A DNA stretch of 54,379 bases. It comes from Luteibacter jiangsuensis (GTDB lineage: Bacteria > Pseudomonadota > Gammaproteobacteria > Xanthomonadales > Rhodanobacteraceae). The translations under genes were made by a program, and so were the position numbers. Location of the stretch: contig NZ_JAAQQR010000013.1 in assembly GCF_011742555.1 (NCBI RefSeq), positions 1 through 54,379 of the forward strand, written 5' to 3'. Below are positions 54,310 through 54,379 of this stretch, piece after piece; the first letter of the stretch is position 1, and every line of letters starts with the position of its first letter. A model generated the notes under the pieces. It searched no databases and was not told the DNA's origin. It saw only the letters and a list, made by a program, of their open reading frames with translations.

Positions 54310-54379
54310 TTACTTTAGCTGCTCGGCGTAGGCGGCGGGAGTCAGTCCGCCCAACGCCTTCTTCGGCCGCTCCTCGTTG
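54310..54379 (-). pseudogene. C-terminal end of an IS3-family transposase (OrfB), cut by the window edge
   Basis: On the minus strand the last codons read NEERPKKALGGLTPAAYAEQ, then Leu-Lys-stop (TAA at 54310-54312). This is the conserved C-terminus of IS3-type DDE transposases. The rest lies outside the window, so whether it is intact is unknown. Confidence 0.8.

Overview
The window is a GC-rich gammaproteobacterial chromosome segment. Gene content and order suggest a Xanthomonadales member of the Luteibacter/Dyella/Rhodanobacter type. This is an inference from the elongasome-lipoate cluster, the separate aceF-lpd pair, the split B12-dependent ribonucleotide reductase and the REP-type repeats; no taxonomic search was possible.

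Layout. Bases 1-115 are the 3' end of a 5S rRNA gene and its terminator. Bases 289-5075 hold a complete glycerol regulon, glpR-glpD-glpF-glpK, followed by a convergent PfkB-family kinase. Bases 6442-18277 are a long cell-shape cluster: mreB-mreC-mreD-mrdA-mrdB-mltB-rlpA-dacC-ybeD-lipB-lipA. It has several ATGA stop/start overlaps and links rod-shape synthesis, septal lipoprotein, DD-carboxypeptidase and lipoate synthesis. A tail-specific protease, an MscS channel and pyruvate dehydrogenase E2/E3 (aceF-lpdA) follow.

Bases 25695-26734 are the most distinctive locus: a REP-associated tyrosine transposase (RAYT) followed by four copies of a ~150-bp unit. Each unit carries a full inverted REP doublet (REPIN). 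REPINs of this family (A, ends GTGGGAGCC/GGCTCCCAC) recur about 14 times in the window. They include two in-frame insertions in rlpA and a half element in frame in nrdJb. A second family (B, ends GTAGGAGCG/CGCTCCTAC) occurs five times and has no transposase here.

Bases 26816-36920 carry an APC permease, a GH50-like secreted hydrolase, a tiny DUF2061-like gene behind a Fur-box-like site, two membrane proteins, purC, a cytochrome c, djlA, rpe, a pair of secreted Sel1-type paralogues and two very small genes (41 and 37 codons) on the minus strand. Bases 37183-39993 encode a two-component pair resembling the proteobacterial dedicated-sortase regulators, with no sortase in view. trpE, small hypothetical genes, an M17 peptidase, a HAD phosphatase, a phosphate-binding-protein/LysM fusion and a DegQ-type protease follow.

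Bases 49498-53425 encode a class II ribonucleotide reductase split into NrdJa and NrdJb around a Lys/Ala-rich histone H1-like gene. A candidate NrdR box lies upstream. The last ~950 bases are decayed mobile DNA ending in the C-terminus of an IS3-type transposase that runs off the window.
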